From NCBI GenBank assembly GCA_037147415.1, contig JBAWVF010000230.1, forward strand, positions 1-5,543: a stretch of 5,543 bases of DNA. Direction: 5' to 3'. The notes below the pieces were generated by a model. The model had not been told where the DNA came from, did no database searches, and worked only from the letters and a program-made list of their open reading frames with translations. Positions 5,542 through 5,543 of this stretch are shown here, piece after piece; position 1 is the stretch's first letter, and every line of letters starts with the position of its first letter. Origin of the DNA: BOG-933 sp037147415. Its GTDB lineage: Bacteria > Pseudomonadota > Alphaproteobacteria > Azospirillales > Azospirillaceae. The position numbers and the translations under genes were made by a program.

Positions 5542-5543
5542 CA
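5491..5543. mobile_element. Probable terminal repeat of an IS3-family insertion sequence (partial)
   Basis: From about 5491 the sequence leaves the hsdR family exactly after the KAK codons and becomes A+T-richer. CTGGCCCGGAAAATTTAGAC (5495-5514), continuing into AGG, resembles the ends of IS3-family elements, which commonly read CTG-CCCC, an A-rich stretch and then GGACA or AGACA. Elements of the IS2 subgroup begin with CTGGCCCC. The exact outer boundary is uncertain (5491-5494) because the usual terminal TG is not evident. No transposase is visible, as the window ends 53 bases in, and the target duplication cannot be checked. A deletion or rearrangement joining unrelated DNA would be the alternative. 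Confidence 0.45.

Noticed and set aside
1..5543. CRISPR arrays, tRNA or rRNA genes
   Set aside because: No regularly spaced direct repeats of CRISPR type and no tRNA- or rRNA-like segments were seen on either strand.

Overview
The window holds most of a type I restriction-modification (hsd) locus. All genes are on the + strand, and two accessory genes sit between the core subunits. The order is hsdM (3' end only) - GIY-YIG/DUF4357 protein - hsdS - Fic-domain protein - about 185 bp of intergenic DNA - hsdR (5' half). The conserved parts are G+C-rich with GC-ending codons, and the proteins look proteobacterial. A high-GC proteobacterium, probably an alphaproteobacterium, is my best guess, but nothing here fixes the taxon.

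Positions 1-3857 form one tightly coupled transcription unit. Each gene starts inside the stop of the previous one through a 4-base ATGA overlap: hsdM/GIY-YIG at 530-533, GIY-YIG/hsdS at 1468-1471 and hsdS/fic at 2805-2808. HsdM with HsdS would form the modification methyltransferase. HsdS has two target-recognition domains joined by a helical conserved region and a second helical region at its C-terminus. Both recognition domains are visibly more A+T-rich than the conserved regions, as expected of a specificity subunit exchanged by recombination. The GIY-YIG gene is also A+T-rich in its middle. The Fic protein has an intact catalytic motif, an N-terminal auto-inhibitory motif and a C-terminal winged-helix-like segment.

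Positions 3858-4041 separate fic from hsdR. This stretch holds an exact 11-bp inverted repeat preceded by 10-bp-phased AATGG motifs, a GC-rich stem, a second long inverted repeat just upstream of hsdR, and a 54-codon ORF that also begins with an ATGA overlap on the fic stop. It could carry hsdR-specific regulation, the remnant of a lost gene, or both.

hsdR starts at about 4042. It has the PD-(D/E)XK nuclease, the Walker A motif, the DEAH box and the TATP motif. Directly after the TATPKAK motif the family sequence stops: from about 5491 the DNA is different, resembles the terminal repeat of an IS3-family insertion sequence, and gives an in-frame stop at 5539-5541. The translocating and restricting subunit is therefore probably broken, while the visible hsdM end, hsdS, the GIY-YIG gene and fic all look intact. 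The most interesting hypothesis is that the two embedded genes are defence or guard modules tied to the methyltransferase, comparable to the PrrC anticodon nuclease carried inside a type I hsd locus, and that they may have outlived restriction.
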